Source: Istiophorus platypterus (lineage: Eukaryota > Chordata > Actinopteri > Istiophoriformes > Istiophoridae). Taken from it: a stretch of DNA of 64,000 bases. How positions within the stretch are numbered: the stretch's first letter is position 1; every line of letters begins with the position of its first letter. The stretch spans positions 3,554,001-3,618,000 of the forward strand of contig CM029126.1 in NCBI GenBank assembly GCA_016859345.1, in the 5' to 3' direction. Shown piece by piece: positions 25,252-38,800 of the stretch. The notes below the pieces were generated by a model, which saw only the letters and a program-made list of their open reading frames with translations, was not told the DNA's origin and made no database searches. The position numbers and the translations under genes are program-made.

Positions 25252-28200
25252 CCGGATGAGTACATGTGTACAGCTGAGTGTTAAACTATGTCACGGGTGC
25301 ACTTGAGCGTGTGTTAAAGGTTTGAATATTGATTGTGTGTGTCAGTCTAGTGCTTTTGGGCTGGGGAAGGGCGATGAACGCATTAAAGCTTATCGATTTA
25401 AACAGTGGCTCTAGAGGGCGTTAACTCAGGTATAATGAATGATTGTTAACGTGGGAGGGGGAAAAGTAAAACAGAGCGAGAGAAAGAGAAAGACAGAAAT
25501 ATTTTAAGGAAGATAATATAGAGATAAGCACATGGTAGAGAGTGATGACCCAGTTTCCTGCTGCCTTCCCTCCTGCTCTCCTGCCCCATCTGTCACTGTA
25601 GTTTTAATCCATAGGTTACCAGAGCAGTAAGTACACGCGCGCACACACACACACACATACACACACACACACACACACCAATATTCGTGTACTGCTGATC
25701 CCCCCCGGTGGTAAAAAAAAAAAAAAAAAAAGTAACATATGTGTCGCCTTCAAATGTCAAGACAGAGGGATCAGCACCACATCACATTCAGGTGATCGTG
25801 AGGAAAATAAAAAAGCAAAAACAAAAAAAACAACAAGGATATGAGTGTGTGATGAGGTGAGGACACCGTACTCCCATCCCTTGGCCTTGATATAGTCACA
25901 AACACATACACACGCACACATACAAAAAAATCATCTGCCGTCAAATTGGCCTCTCCCTCTCCAAGAGCTTTGAGGTGATTCGATTGCCGTGTGCTGCCCT
26001 CCAGGGGCTGCAAACGGCACAACGCATTAAAACCATGAAACCTGGTCAGAGGAGAGTCCAAATTCTGCAACTACACATCCTAGAAAACACTTGGCCTGTT
26101 TAAGCTTTACATAGCTCAACACTTTCATTCGGTGGCTTTCCATTTTTCCAAGATGGTCAGAATTATCATTGCCAGTTACTTTTCCACCCATCACCGGTTG
26201 TTACTCACCAGTCTTTTCCGGCTCTTCGGGGGCGGTGCCGGCAATGCCGCTGCTCTCCAGGCCAAAGGCGGGGTCCACCTTTCCTGTGCTCCTTGCCGCC
26301 TCCTGCACCTTCTTCACGTGGGCCTCCACCAGCTCAGCAGGCACCTCCTCACGCACACGGGAAAACTCCTCTGTGGACAGAGAGATGTACGAATTCACGA
26401 TTCAAAAAAGGCATTAATCTTAAAGTGAAAGGGCTTCACATTTATATTATCTGAAATGAGTAGAAAGAAAGGAGAAAGTGTAGCCCTGATATTTAGAGTA
26501 AATTGTTTTACTGCTGATAAAATACAAAGTCCCAAAATTACAGAACTCATTAACAGATCTCAAAAGCTCTCACCTAGGGCTGCCTTGGCGGCCGCAGACG
26601 CCACCCGGGGGTCAACCACGGAGGCTAGGAAGGCTACTGTGCTCATGACGGGGTTCCCGGACTGGCTGAAGGGGATGGGCTGGTAGGCCAGAGGGCCCAG
26701 AGAGGCCTCAGTGCTCTCCAGGTACGGATCCTCGATTGGCAGCCGCAGGAAGTGCAGGATGCACTCGTCCTGGGTGCGTGAGCCGACATGCTCCGACACT
26801 TTGTTCCAGTCGTCTTTGTACATCTCCAAAGCCTGGAAGAAAACGATGAGGGAAGTTAGTATACAAGCAACTGGAGTACAGAGGTAAGGACTAAAGGGTT
26901 GTAAGGTGGAAGAGGAGGGAGAGAGGAAGAGGAATATAGTAATATAGAACAATAAAAAAATAGGAGGGCAGAAGAGATCGTAAATCAGCTTTCAGGAAAG
27001 GAAATAAAGTTTTATAAAGCCAGGAAGGAGGAAGAAAGAGGGACGTATAGAAGAAGGAATTAAATCAAAATGAGGAGGAACAAGAAGGATAAGTGGTGAA
27101 GAAAGAGGGCAACAATGCCAATGAAATTAAAGAGAAAAAAGGGTTACAGGCAATGGCAAAATAACCATCTCAGGTTTATCTAGGATATCTGGGTGAAGGA
27201 AGAGAGGAGGAGACCGTCTTCAGGTGTCTAGGAGCTGACTCACCTCCAGTAGCAGCAGAGTCTCCTGCTCGGTCCATTCCCTGGTGGAGGGGACCACTTT
27301 ACCCTGGAGGGAACCAAAACCAGATTATCACAGAGATAGATAATAACAGAATGGGAAAGAGGTTTTCATCCCTTTTTGCCCTAGCCTATTATACAACATG
27401 ACAAAAAGACATTTCAAGTCTCTTTTAGGATATTTTATGTTACTATTATTTTTTAGCAATTATCTTGTCATTAACCAACCATAAAATATCATCCCAGGCC
27501 CCCCCACAAGAAATCACAGTGTTAAACCCTGAAAACATGTTGAGGATGTTGAACGAGTTGCACGCTGACCTTGGGGGTTTTCTTGTAGAGGTCGGTGCGA
27601 AGGCCAAAGTTCTGCAGGTCAATGGGCTTGTCTTTGCCTTTGTCTGCAAAGTTGGGCATTGGCTGTGGAGGGGGAATCTGGAGGGGATGAAACATGGCAC
27701 ACTTATCAACAAAGGTCTTTACATGGCTTTTCATTTTGTTCTTAAAAATTAGGCTCATCAGAGAAACAGTAAAGAAGGTTATGGTGCATTATTGTATTGC
27801 TGCGATTTCAATTCTTGTTTCGATTTTCCATCTTAGGCCATGTTTAGACAGACATTGCATGAAAAAAAATGAATCACCCGCGTTCATTTTAATAAAACAA
27901 GAAAACCCATCAACAACTATTTCAGCAATTGATTAAGAATTTTTAAAGGAAAAATGCAAAACATGCAACAAATATTGTGCTTGGTTGACCCAGAAAAGTT
28001 ATGGACAAATTTAGTGTTTAGCTGTAAAATTTTGTCTTGTAGTTCTATAAGCCATCGTATAGAACTGATCTATTCATATCGTATTTCACCATCTTTTACC
28101 TGAGAAAACACACGCCTACCAACATGGCCTCTTGCTGTTTTTTTAAACACATGACTGTTTCCCTCACTCAACCAGGATCAATCTATTAATGTTTTCCTTA

Positions 28201-29836
28201 CTGTTGGGGGTCGGTGATTCAAGGGCATGAGGCCAGAGGGGGTGTCAGCCAGCACAGTGAAATGGGGTGTAGGTGGAGGGCCCATGGGCAACGGGCGACT
28301 CTCGGCGTCCACTTGGTAGTTCACCAAACCCCACTGCTCCAGGAAGGCATGAACCCTGGAGACAGACAGCAACAGCATTTAACGTGCTTGTGTTTGAGTA
28401 ATTTACGATTTATTTCAATTCAATAATAAACAATGTCATGTTTGTTTTCCCGCTAAAGAGTTTCCCAGTAAGTGTTCAACTAGATAGTCTACTACAGTGA
28501 CTTTTTCAGCAACAGCTTCTGCAGTATTTATATATCCTTGGTCATAAACCATTTTTAGGAGAATAAATGACAGATAACAGTCATTCAAGCTAAGACTACA
28601 TCTGCTTGTGGAACCTAACTCACCTCATGATGGCGCAGACGTCCCCGGTCAAGTTCCTGCGGCAGGAGGTGGAGGTGAGATACTCCTGAGGGTTCAGCCG
28701 GTACGTGTCTATCATGAAGTTACGGTAGGCCAGGTATCTGGTTGGGAGTCGAGAGGAGCCACAAAGAGATCAGCACCACATGAAACACATGGCTCTGGGT
28801 ATACAGCAACATGTTGTACAAACATTACATTGCATTTGTAGGTGTATGTGTGTGTGTGTGTATAATCTCACATCTCTGGAGTTTTGGACTTGTTCTTTCC
28901 ATTGAAGAACTCGGGCAAAGCTCTTCTCTCAATCTCATGGATGCTGGCAAGAAAAGAGGGGAAAAAAATAAATGAAATAAAAGGAGATATCAGGGAGCTA
29001 GGGAGGAAATTAGCAACTATGATTATGAATGAAAACAAAAAATAAATCATTTTTTTGTAAATAAAAAACAGATTGTGGCTCCTGTTTATCTGCAAATTTG
29101 GAACCTGCTTAAATGCTGTTCAGAGATTCTCTAACATACAAGTCATATTTTACTGTAACTGTAATAGTGATTTTTTTTTTCCTCAAATACAACTTTAACT
29201 GTAAGTAAGAAAGTTAGTCAGTTAATTACCATAAATAAATAAATAAAGAAATAAAGAAAGAAAGAAAGAGACTTCTCCTCTTCTATTAGCAATTAAAGCC
29301 TCTTATATTCTCCCATTATTATTATGCCATTCTGGTCCATAATCCCCATTATAGCACATGGTGTTTGTGGCAGAGGCCAAAATTTTATTAATAGAGCACA
29401 AGCGAAGACAAAAAATGCAATATCTCTTAAACAGGAATAACAATTTGTGTAGAAGTGATGCATTTACACCCATTTCCCAGGCTCTTACCAGTTGTAGTCG
29501 AACCAGGCAGCGTAGCTGGGGATGATGATGTGATGAGTCTGTTCAGTCACGTTGTCCTCGCCGGCATCGATCAGCCGGTTGATTTCCGCTTTGCTCTGCT
29601 CCTCGTCGTCCTGCAGGAAGAGACGGGGAACCAGACGTGTCGTCATGATCGAGACAAACTGAACACAGTTAATTATGGACTTTAAAGGCTTAGTTTCCTG
29701 GGTATTTACAGTGTGCCATTTTTTTCCCTGAAATTCCTGAAGAATTGTTCCCCGGATCCATTTAAAAAACACTTATTCAGGATGACCAGTAATTTCTTTC
29801 TCTCACTTGTTGATGTTTTGGGATGTTTGGACAGGG

Positions 29837-29874
<38 letters not shown>

Positions 29875-32800
29875 TTCTGAGAGACAGAGGAAGAACAATT
29901 AATCCACTAAAAAAATGTCTTTATGACAAAGTCTGTCAGTGAGTATTCATTTTTCTCTCTCATAATTAGTCATGTCTGATATTTACCGAAATTGTTCATT
30001 GGTTATATCTTGTTTAGTGCACTGTAAAGGGTCATATCACTTCAATACCCCTTTTTCCCCCCAAAAGACATTGCTCCTATTTGATACAGTTTACAGTAAC
30101 TTTGTTGTTATTTACTACTCAACAAAGAAAAGGTCTGAACATCTTTGAGGTTTTTCTTTCTTAGGAACAGCATCACACTGGGCTTAATAACCTGTGAGTC
30201 TATTTGTGTAATTTAATACACTAAACAATAATTCAAAAGCTTTTTAAAAAGACTGACTGATTAGTGAATGTAACCGATATGAATTCTAATATGACTTAGT
30301 AGCTGCCCTGAGAAGCCAGCAAAGGGTATAATAACACCTGTTATTTCCCTACTTCTCATTCACACACACCTACAGTGTTCCTAGGTGTGTAAAGGTGTGT
30401 GTCATCTCACCTTTCCTCCCGACAGCACGGAGTCATCCTCCATGTCATCTGGAAGAAAAAAAAAAAAAAACAGATTTCTTTTGAGGCACATCACACTGCA
30501 AGTATGGCAGATACTTATATTTGAAAATGAAGCAAAACTGACTGTTCCAAGCTGAACCTCTACATGCAACATACACAACCGAGCAGGTCGAATCCGTCAT
30601 GGATACGTACCCAAGTCGGCCACATTCCCTCCTTTCACCGGAGTGTCACTGTCTTTCTTTGAACTTGCTGTGTGCGGAGGAAGAGAGAAAAGGATAGTGC
30701 GGGATAAAAGGAATGAAAAATAATAAAGTTTAATTCAGCCATGGGCGTGGAAGCATTAAAAAGCACTTGGTTTGCAAAAGAGGACACGAAAAATAGTTTG
30801 AATAAGAACGAGTGTGTCTCTCTCTGTTGGAATGAGAAAGGAGGAGATTTTTGTAAAAGTGGGACATCACAGATGGGACTTGGTCTAAAAACAGCATTTT
30901 TTAGAAAGGATTGTGTTTGGTTTTAAAGGAAAAAGAGAGAAGAAAGATCAAGCTCAGTTCATCTCCAGTTGTTTGGGGGGCAAAAAAACAAACAAACAAA
31001 TAAACTTAACAAAACAGCAAAAAAAAACATCCTCGGGCTGTTTTCCTACTTTTGTGACTGGAACAAAGTGTGTGTGTGTGTGAGATTTTTTCTTGTCGTT
31101 CTTCCACCCCAGTGCACAATTACAGTTATCAGAGGGAAAAAACACTGGTCACTTTGTAAAATATATAGTCCTGGCTGCACATTCTAACACTTAAAAAATA
31201 AGATTGAAGTGATATGAGCAGATTCGAAAACACATCCATATTCTCATGTTTTGTAAATGATGTGGCGAAATGAAATACATTTTTCACCTTCTTTAATGTC
31301 CAATGTTGGATGGCAACTGACTCATTTAATTAAAAAAATTGAAAATTTAAATCTAATCTCAAAATTTTTTGTCTTATATGGCGCTGGCTGTATCTTAATG
31401 CCACCATACATACAGTGGACTCTATACACAAGATTATTTAAACTACGTTACACAGCTCCACCCTATTACCAAACAGTATGACCACTGAACGACACCTACG
31501 TTCATTTACTACTGGCATACATAATGAGAGACAGTGCAACACATATGGAATACTGTTTGGATCATGTGAAGTTATTCTACATATTTCAGAATACTTTGGT
31601 CAATAAACTACCAAACTGCGGAAAATTAATCAGATCAAAAAATCAAATCAACAGTTACTAATCAGCATCACGTTCCTTGTACTTGGTTTTTAAAAATGGG
31701 CCCAGAGTCATTTTTTCTTTTGTTAGTGAGCTTTTAATTTCAGAGGCGGTGTCCTGGTTCCCGAACCTCAAGCATAAATAAAGGTTGACTCAGTGATTTT
31801 TTTATTTTGGACTTTGCCCAGCGATGGAAATCGGCATGCAGTAATGGATCTAGTAATATGACTTGTTTCTGTGGAAAAGCCTCTTTTTTTGGCTCGAGTT
31901 TCATATTAGTCTCCTGCCTGTTGAGTAATGGAATGCTTTAGCACTTGGGCTCAGTATTTGTTTACATTAGTTCAGAAAATCTTCTTTAGTGTGTTTACTT
32001 GAACAAAATCAAACTAATTTCACAGTTGAAATATTAACTGCTTTTATCTGTTTTTGTTTCTTTGTTAATTAAAACAGCTCGTTTTGGTTGCTCTTATTTC
32101 TTTTTCTCTTGGTTTGTAATGATTTGTTTTAATATTGTGTAAAATCCTCTCTTTTGTTTGTGTTTGTATAAATAAACTTGCCTTGCCTTAATTACATACC
32201 TTTGAGTTTTATTGACCAGACAAAATGAGTAATGTGAAAACCTCAACTTGCGCTCTGAGAACATATGAGAGCATTTCTTCCAGTAAAAAACTGTATATAT
32301 TTATCATTCCTACATTGACGTTGTGCAACACATTACTGCCTCAGATCACATTTACCACAACAGATCACCTACCATTCTTGGACATGCTGCCCTCCTCCAT
32401 GCTGGCACCGGCTGATGAGTCGTCCATGTCCTTGGTCATATCCTCCTCAGTGTCCTCCTCCTCGCCCCTGTGGCCCCGTCGCTTCCAGTGAGGTCCGGGG
32501 TTCCTGACACAGAAAGAGCGAGTCGAGTTACTAGTCTTTTAAGTTCAACTTGAAATGCACTAAATAACCGAGGTAACAATACAGTGAATATTTTATGGGA
32601 ACTGTTCTAAACAATTAATGTCACGCATAGGACAGATGAAGACGTCCTCCAAGAAAAATGTCCCTTTTCCCTGTAAGATTTAGGTCTTCATTTAGAATCA
32701 ATGAGCTTAGGACCAAGTGACACAGACAGGATAGTGAAATGAGAAAGTATTGATAGACTGACTAAAGGTCAATTTATGGTTCTGTATCAAATCTACGTTG

Positions 32801-35800
32801 TACCTATGGTGTAGTGGTGTAGCCTACAACATACCTACACCATAACATGATGTTGAGCTCCTAAAAAATGTGAACTACATGTCGCTGCAACGCATAGAGC
32901 AAGAACTGTGATTGGTCGGCTTGGTAACGTTGCATTTCCGGCGTCTCATTATTCACCACCGTCACGCAGACCATCTCCTTCGACGTCGTCTTTTGTTTAC
33001 GCGTCGCAGTAAATTCAGGAAAACTAAAACTGCTGCTCAACATCTGTCAGCTCCATCAACATCCGCTCAGTTTCAGTCACCCTCGTTTCGAAGTGCGACA
33101 ACAAACTGGTGGAAACAGTGGCGGAGAGAGTAAACACAGTGGCATATAAATGCCTCCGCAGCGTTGTAACTGCAGTGTGACAGCAATGCAATAGCATAAA
33201 TGCTTGTGACTGTGTAGGCCACTTGCGTAGGCTACAGCATAGGCTTCACACTGAAGCATAAATTCAGCATAACAGTCATTCGGTTGCCTAATAGTATTTG
33301 TTTACCAAATATTTATTCAGTCTTTCTTCATACAACATGAATTCTTTGCTCTACATCTTGCAATAAATAAAAAAAGTGAATATTTGGCTCCTTACCCCTT
33401 CTTCCCTCCCTTCTTGCGGGACTCGGCGGGGGTACTGGGCGGCGAGGGCGAGCGCCTCCTCTTCTTGCCGGCGGAGTTGGCCTTGCGCTCCTTGCGATCG
33501 GGTGTACGGGAAGACTGATCAGACAAAACCCCGTGCAGCACAGGGAGCGAGGGATGGAGGATGAGAGAAAGAGCCACAGAATGAGAGGATGGAACGGTCG
33601 CACACACAAGGAGTGGGGAGAGTCGGGAGAACGACGAAGGGGAGGAGGGGGAGGAGGGAAGGGGGATGCTGTGGTGGTGGAGGAGATGATCAGGGTTCCT
33701 GTTTACTGTCCTCTTTAAAAAATTGTCTATAGCAAACAAACATTTGCAATGTGAAAATGATTGGTTGTCCACAGACCTTTTAGGCAACTGTGCATCAAGA
33801 GTAAAACATTGGGTTTCTGACTTGCTGCCAATTTTGTCTCAAATTAAGTAGAAGCTATTAAACATCTGAACGGCCACTTAGCCTGATGTTAGCGGAAACC
33901 ATGGGGGCACCTCCATGAGGTATCAGTTAATAGAATCAGAGACCATGGTGTAATTTTTAAAATAAAACCATATGCCTTTGCTCTTAATGGGTTCTTAACA
34001 TGGTTTTTAACTGCCAACATGTGAAAGCTTTTGCCGTGTGAAGTAACTCATGGCTAGTGAACCTATTTTGTAGGGTTACCAGCGCACTGTCCGATTTTTG
34101 AATCCTGGAAAGTGATTCAAATTTATTTTCCAGACACGGACAGAAACCCTGACGCATATTAGAAGGAGGCAAAGAGAGAGGAGAGGTTCGGAAAAGATGG
34201 GCAACAGACAGACAGAGGCAGGACGGAGACAGAGGAAGAGGACAACGCCATCCGCGGGGTGGAGCCACATCCGAAGAAAACAGACTCACAACAAAAACAC
34301 TCGTACACAAGCATCCACACTCATTTTGTCTCTCAAAGTCTTTCAAACACATAATCCATGAATCCAGTCCATGTTTATACAGTAGGTTAAGATTTCTGCC
34401 AAGCAGGCAGTTTGAACATTCAGTGTCTTTTGCTGGTTAGTGACAGCAAGCATAAATTTGTACTCTATTCTCTGGAATTTCATTTCAGTTTGTACTGACA
34501 GACCAGTGCTGGAAAGCCATCTATCAGACCCAGGATTTGGAAATACTGTCAAACATACACACACACAGATACTTGCAGCAGAATACCTACCTCCTCCTCC
34601 TTGGGGAAGATCCTCTGGCGGAAGCTGACAGGCTTCTTGTTCTCGTCTACCTCGTAATCTTCCTCATTCATCCACTCATTGAAGGCATCCGTGTCTAAGA
34701 CCCACTTGGCGTGGACCTGAAAGGCATGGAGGCACACACACGAAGACTGAGGCTGAGAGAAGCTGTCCAGGATGATTGCTGCTTGGCATTCTGATCGGTT
34801 ATTATTTGTAGTTTATCCATTAGGAATCTAATCCCCCCTTTACGCTGCTGCCCTGATTTTCCTTCATAATTTCCCAGTGGAGCCTGGTAATTAGCAAGGT
34901 ATTTTATGACAATAGCACCAATAAACTAGAAATTATTTTATTATTAAAAACCTTTTTTAAAACCTCTTTTAGCAGCACCATTAACTGCCATCTAGGCATC
35001 TATTTAGTGCTGCCGGACACTGTGCATATTTTTTTTCACAGCAACAAGGAGAGTTTCCTGCAGGAAATCTTTTAGTGGAGGTAGTAAACCGCTCAGATCG
35101 TGGATGGCCTGACTCAACATCGGCTGCTAATTTATGCCTCGTCGCTAAAGATGTTGGAATAGCTTCATTTTCAAGGCTGAACCCTGGTTTTGCGCTGCTC
35201 GTCGCTCACCTTCCAGGGCCTGTCGGTGCTGGGAGGATCCTCCACGTCGCCATCCACCTCGCTGGCTGACACCCAGGTGTCATAGCTGACAGAACAAGAA
35301 ACAGCCACAGCTCAGTGACAGTTGTAAATGAAATAACATGCTGCATAAACCTAGAAGTTACCCAAACATTATTACTATAATGTCAAAGACCCTAAAAATA
35401 AGTGGATCGGGCCGCTGAACCTGATTTAAACAGACTCTGACTTGAATACTTAACATCTGAAAAGGTTTGTGCTGTATGAATGAAAGGGGAATATTATTCA
35501 GCTTTAATGTTACCTTGTTTTTGGCTTAATATATAAAAAAATGGGTTAAATAGAAATGATTTTACATATAAAATAAAGGTAAAATTACATTAAAAATTAC
35601 TACTGCAGTCACACAACTAATCTACCCTTACACTATTGGGAGAAATCCTGCTAAAAACTAATGAAAACCAAATTTTTTTCTTTAAAAAGTTCATTTTTAG
35701 ATATTACATTTAGATATGAGTTAAAACTTATCTTTTAAGTGTTATTTGAACTTGACTATAGTTGTTTTAATGGTGTTTTAGGAAGAAAATAAAATGAAAG

Positions 35801-38800
35801 TAGGATTGTAAAATAAAATATAAGATTTTGCAGAGACTCTCTCAAGGACCCCAGATTGCCTTCCATCTACCATTTGAATTCATCTTTTTAATGGAGAGAA
35901 AACTATGAACCTTTTTTAAGACGTAGTGACGGCCTAAGGAAGGTAACTGAAAAGATGATGAATACTGCCCCCCCCCCCTCTCAAAAATGAAGAGGTAGGA
36001 ATATGTGTGTAAAGAGGCTGTGTCTGTTTGTGAGCCTCTCTATTCTCCTCTGTGCTCACCTGTCCGGGTATAGGCCCCAGTGCACCAGCACCTGCTTGTC
36101 TTTCCTTATGACAGGACGAAGCCACTCCTCTGCAACATAAACAGACCAGTGTTGACACATACACCCATCAGCCGCAACATTAGAGCCAGTTACTGGTTTT
36201 AATGTTTTGTGTGTGTGTGCTGATATTAGATTTCACATTTTGTGAAAAGGGTAGTGAAAAAGGTACTTAAATAAATTTGGAGAGGAAATTATCCTTAAAT
36301 ATGGGATTAGGACGAGACACAACAATTTCACCCTACCTTCTTCTTGTTGGGATGGGGAGGGGTAAATATGGTGGGTGGCCTTCGACTTATCATCAGTGAT
36401 GGAGCCCTGGGGGGCAGAGGTGAAAAAATAATGAACCAAAGAGTGCAATCCATCGGAGTTTGCCATAAGAAAAAAATTCTCTCTGCTTGACTGAGAGAGC
36501 TTTTTATTGGCTTTTGTTTTTTGTATGAAGTTGGAGCTCACCTGGTGCCTTTTGATGATGTCTTTGAGCTTACTGGCCTGTTTCTGCTCAATGTCCGATG
36601 ACAGGAAGACAGTGGGTCGAGTCAGGCAGTTGTTCTACAGGTGGAGAAACATTAAGACAAAATCAAAAACAATATTTTCATCCCTGAAATTAATGTAAAA
36701 GAAGATCACTCCTCATCTTTCTATCTATGTAATTTGGTTTAAAACTGCTTAGAAGTTACAAAAACATCTACACCAGTACTAAATTATGAAGGTCAGATCA
36801 AAAGGCTCGAAAACAGAAGATAAATGGTCAGTTATCTGAAACAGTGAACTTCTGGCTTTAATATCATTATAAAATAAAGCCTACTTGAAAGGAAACAACT
36901 AGTTTTGAACATTTTACTGGGGTCTTTCTTCAAGCACAGACACATTACAATCAGAGGAATAAAGTTCATTTAAATAAATATAAGAATGTAAAGAGACTAC
37001 AGCAGACATCTTAATTAGACACATTGCACTGTTTGTCACTACTGGATAACAGACAGAGTTTATACTTGGAGATTATGGGCCATACCTGAACCAGGTTCTT
37101 CTCAACATTTAAGAACATTTCCACATTCCTGTCCATCCGAGAAGGATTCTGCAGGTCAAACCGACGCCTGGCAATGGTGGACAGAAAACATTAGAAAAAA
37201 TAAATGACTAATTAACTAATGTGATGCCATTGCATCATTCCAGCGCAGTACTCAATCAAATTCAAAAATATTTTTCTGTAACTATTCAGTGACTTTCAGT
37301 CTGATTTCTATAATCACTACTTGCCAAAATCTGTTCCGATGTTCAACTTAAGGTACCAAGTTCTGTTTTGACTTACAACAGAAACTACTATGGACTGGTG
37401 AAAATTTAACGGTTATATTTTTTTTATTGACCGATTTGTAAGGGTTAAAGCTGTGCAGGGACAGAGTGAGTCACCTGGATTAAAAGTCAGGTTTTACGTG
37501 AGGTTTTCAGTTTTGGTCAGCAGCAGTTATATCTGTGGAGGTTAAACACAAGTCAACTCACCAGCCCTGCTCGCTCTTAAACTTGTAGACCGATCCCAGG
37601 ATGTGACAGAGAGCTCCTCCTGCCTTGAAATCCATGAAACACTTGGCCTGAAAGCAGAAGATGAACAAAGAATGTGTGACATTTCTGTGTATAGGATGTA
37701 CCAGCTATTGGTTTTACTGTTAATCACAAACGGAAACAAACCTGAGCACAAACACCACATAATGTATCGGATTTTAGTGTGTGTGTGGGTGTGTGTGTGT
37801 GTGTGTGTGTGTGTGTTGTGCTTACAGGTAACTTGGTAAGAGCAGGATTGTTGACCCTGCGTCCAAAGGCATCCTCTTGGAACTGCAGCAGCTGGACAAC
37901 CAGGCCTGCCAAGGATTTACTGGAGGGGGAGTCGTTCTGGACATACTGGGAACAGACAGGGATGAAAGCATTCATTAACTCACACAGATGAAAAACGTGT
38001 ACATCTGGAGCCGCACAACATGTCACAAACATAGCATCACAATTATAAAGTCAACAACTGAGGGAGGAAGAGCCTCATTCAAGAAGGACTGCAAGGTCAC
38101 TAAAAGTGACATCTTCAAACCTATTGTTCTGTCTGAGCAATAGTCCTTTAAAAAAAAAAAAAAAAAAAGAAGAAATATATATTTTACCTTATTTTACTAT
38201 CATGTGTGACAAAGTATCAAATCTTCCCATTGGAGAAGCTAAAAACAGCCCATACTTCACACTTTTACTTAAAAAAAATGAACTAAAACGATTATCAGTT
38301 TATCAAAATTTTAGCTCATTAACTTCCTGTTGATCAACTAAACGACTAATCAAGCTAATCGTTGCACTTCTAAATACAAACATTTAATCACTTTTTCAAA
38401 AACAATCAGTTACGTATTCAAAATTTATTAATCACTTTTTCAACCACTTGTAAATACCATTGACAAGAACCAAAATCCAAATGGACCCTAAAACTGGATA
38501 TTAACTCGAAAGGAAATAACTTATTGAATGTGCAACGACGGATAATCGATATGTAATGTAATGAAAGCAACATTGCCAGTGACAGTCCATTTAATTTGAA
38601 ATGCCCGCTAAACTGTGTGTTTCATTTGCTTTCAAGGAGAGGTCATAAGGTCACGGTCAACAACAGCACCATGCACCAGGAGTTGGGAGGGATTCTTGGT
38701 ACTTAAGGTCTCTCCAGCAGGGTGGACTCGACTCTTCATCATTCATTCACAGGTCACAGTTCATTTTAATAATTTAATGCAAACATGAAAATTTTTTCCC

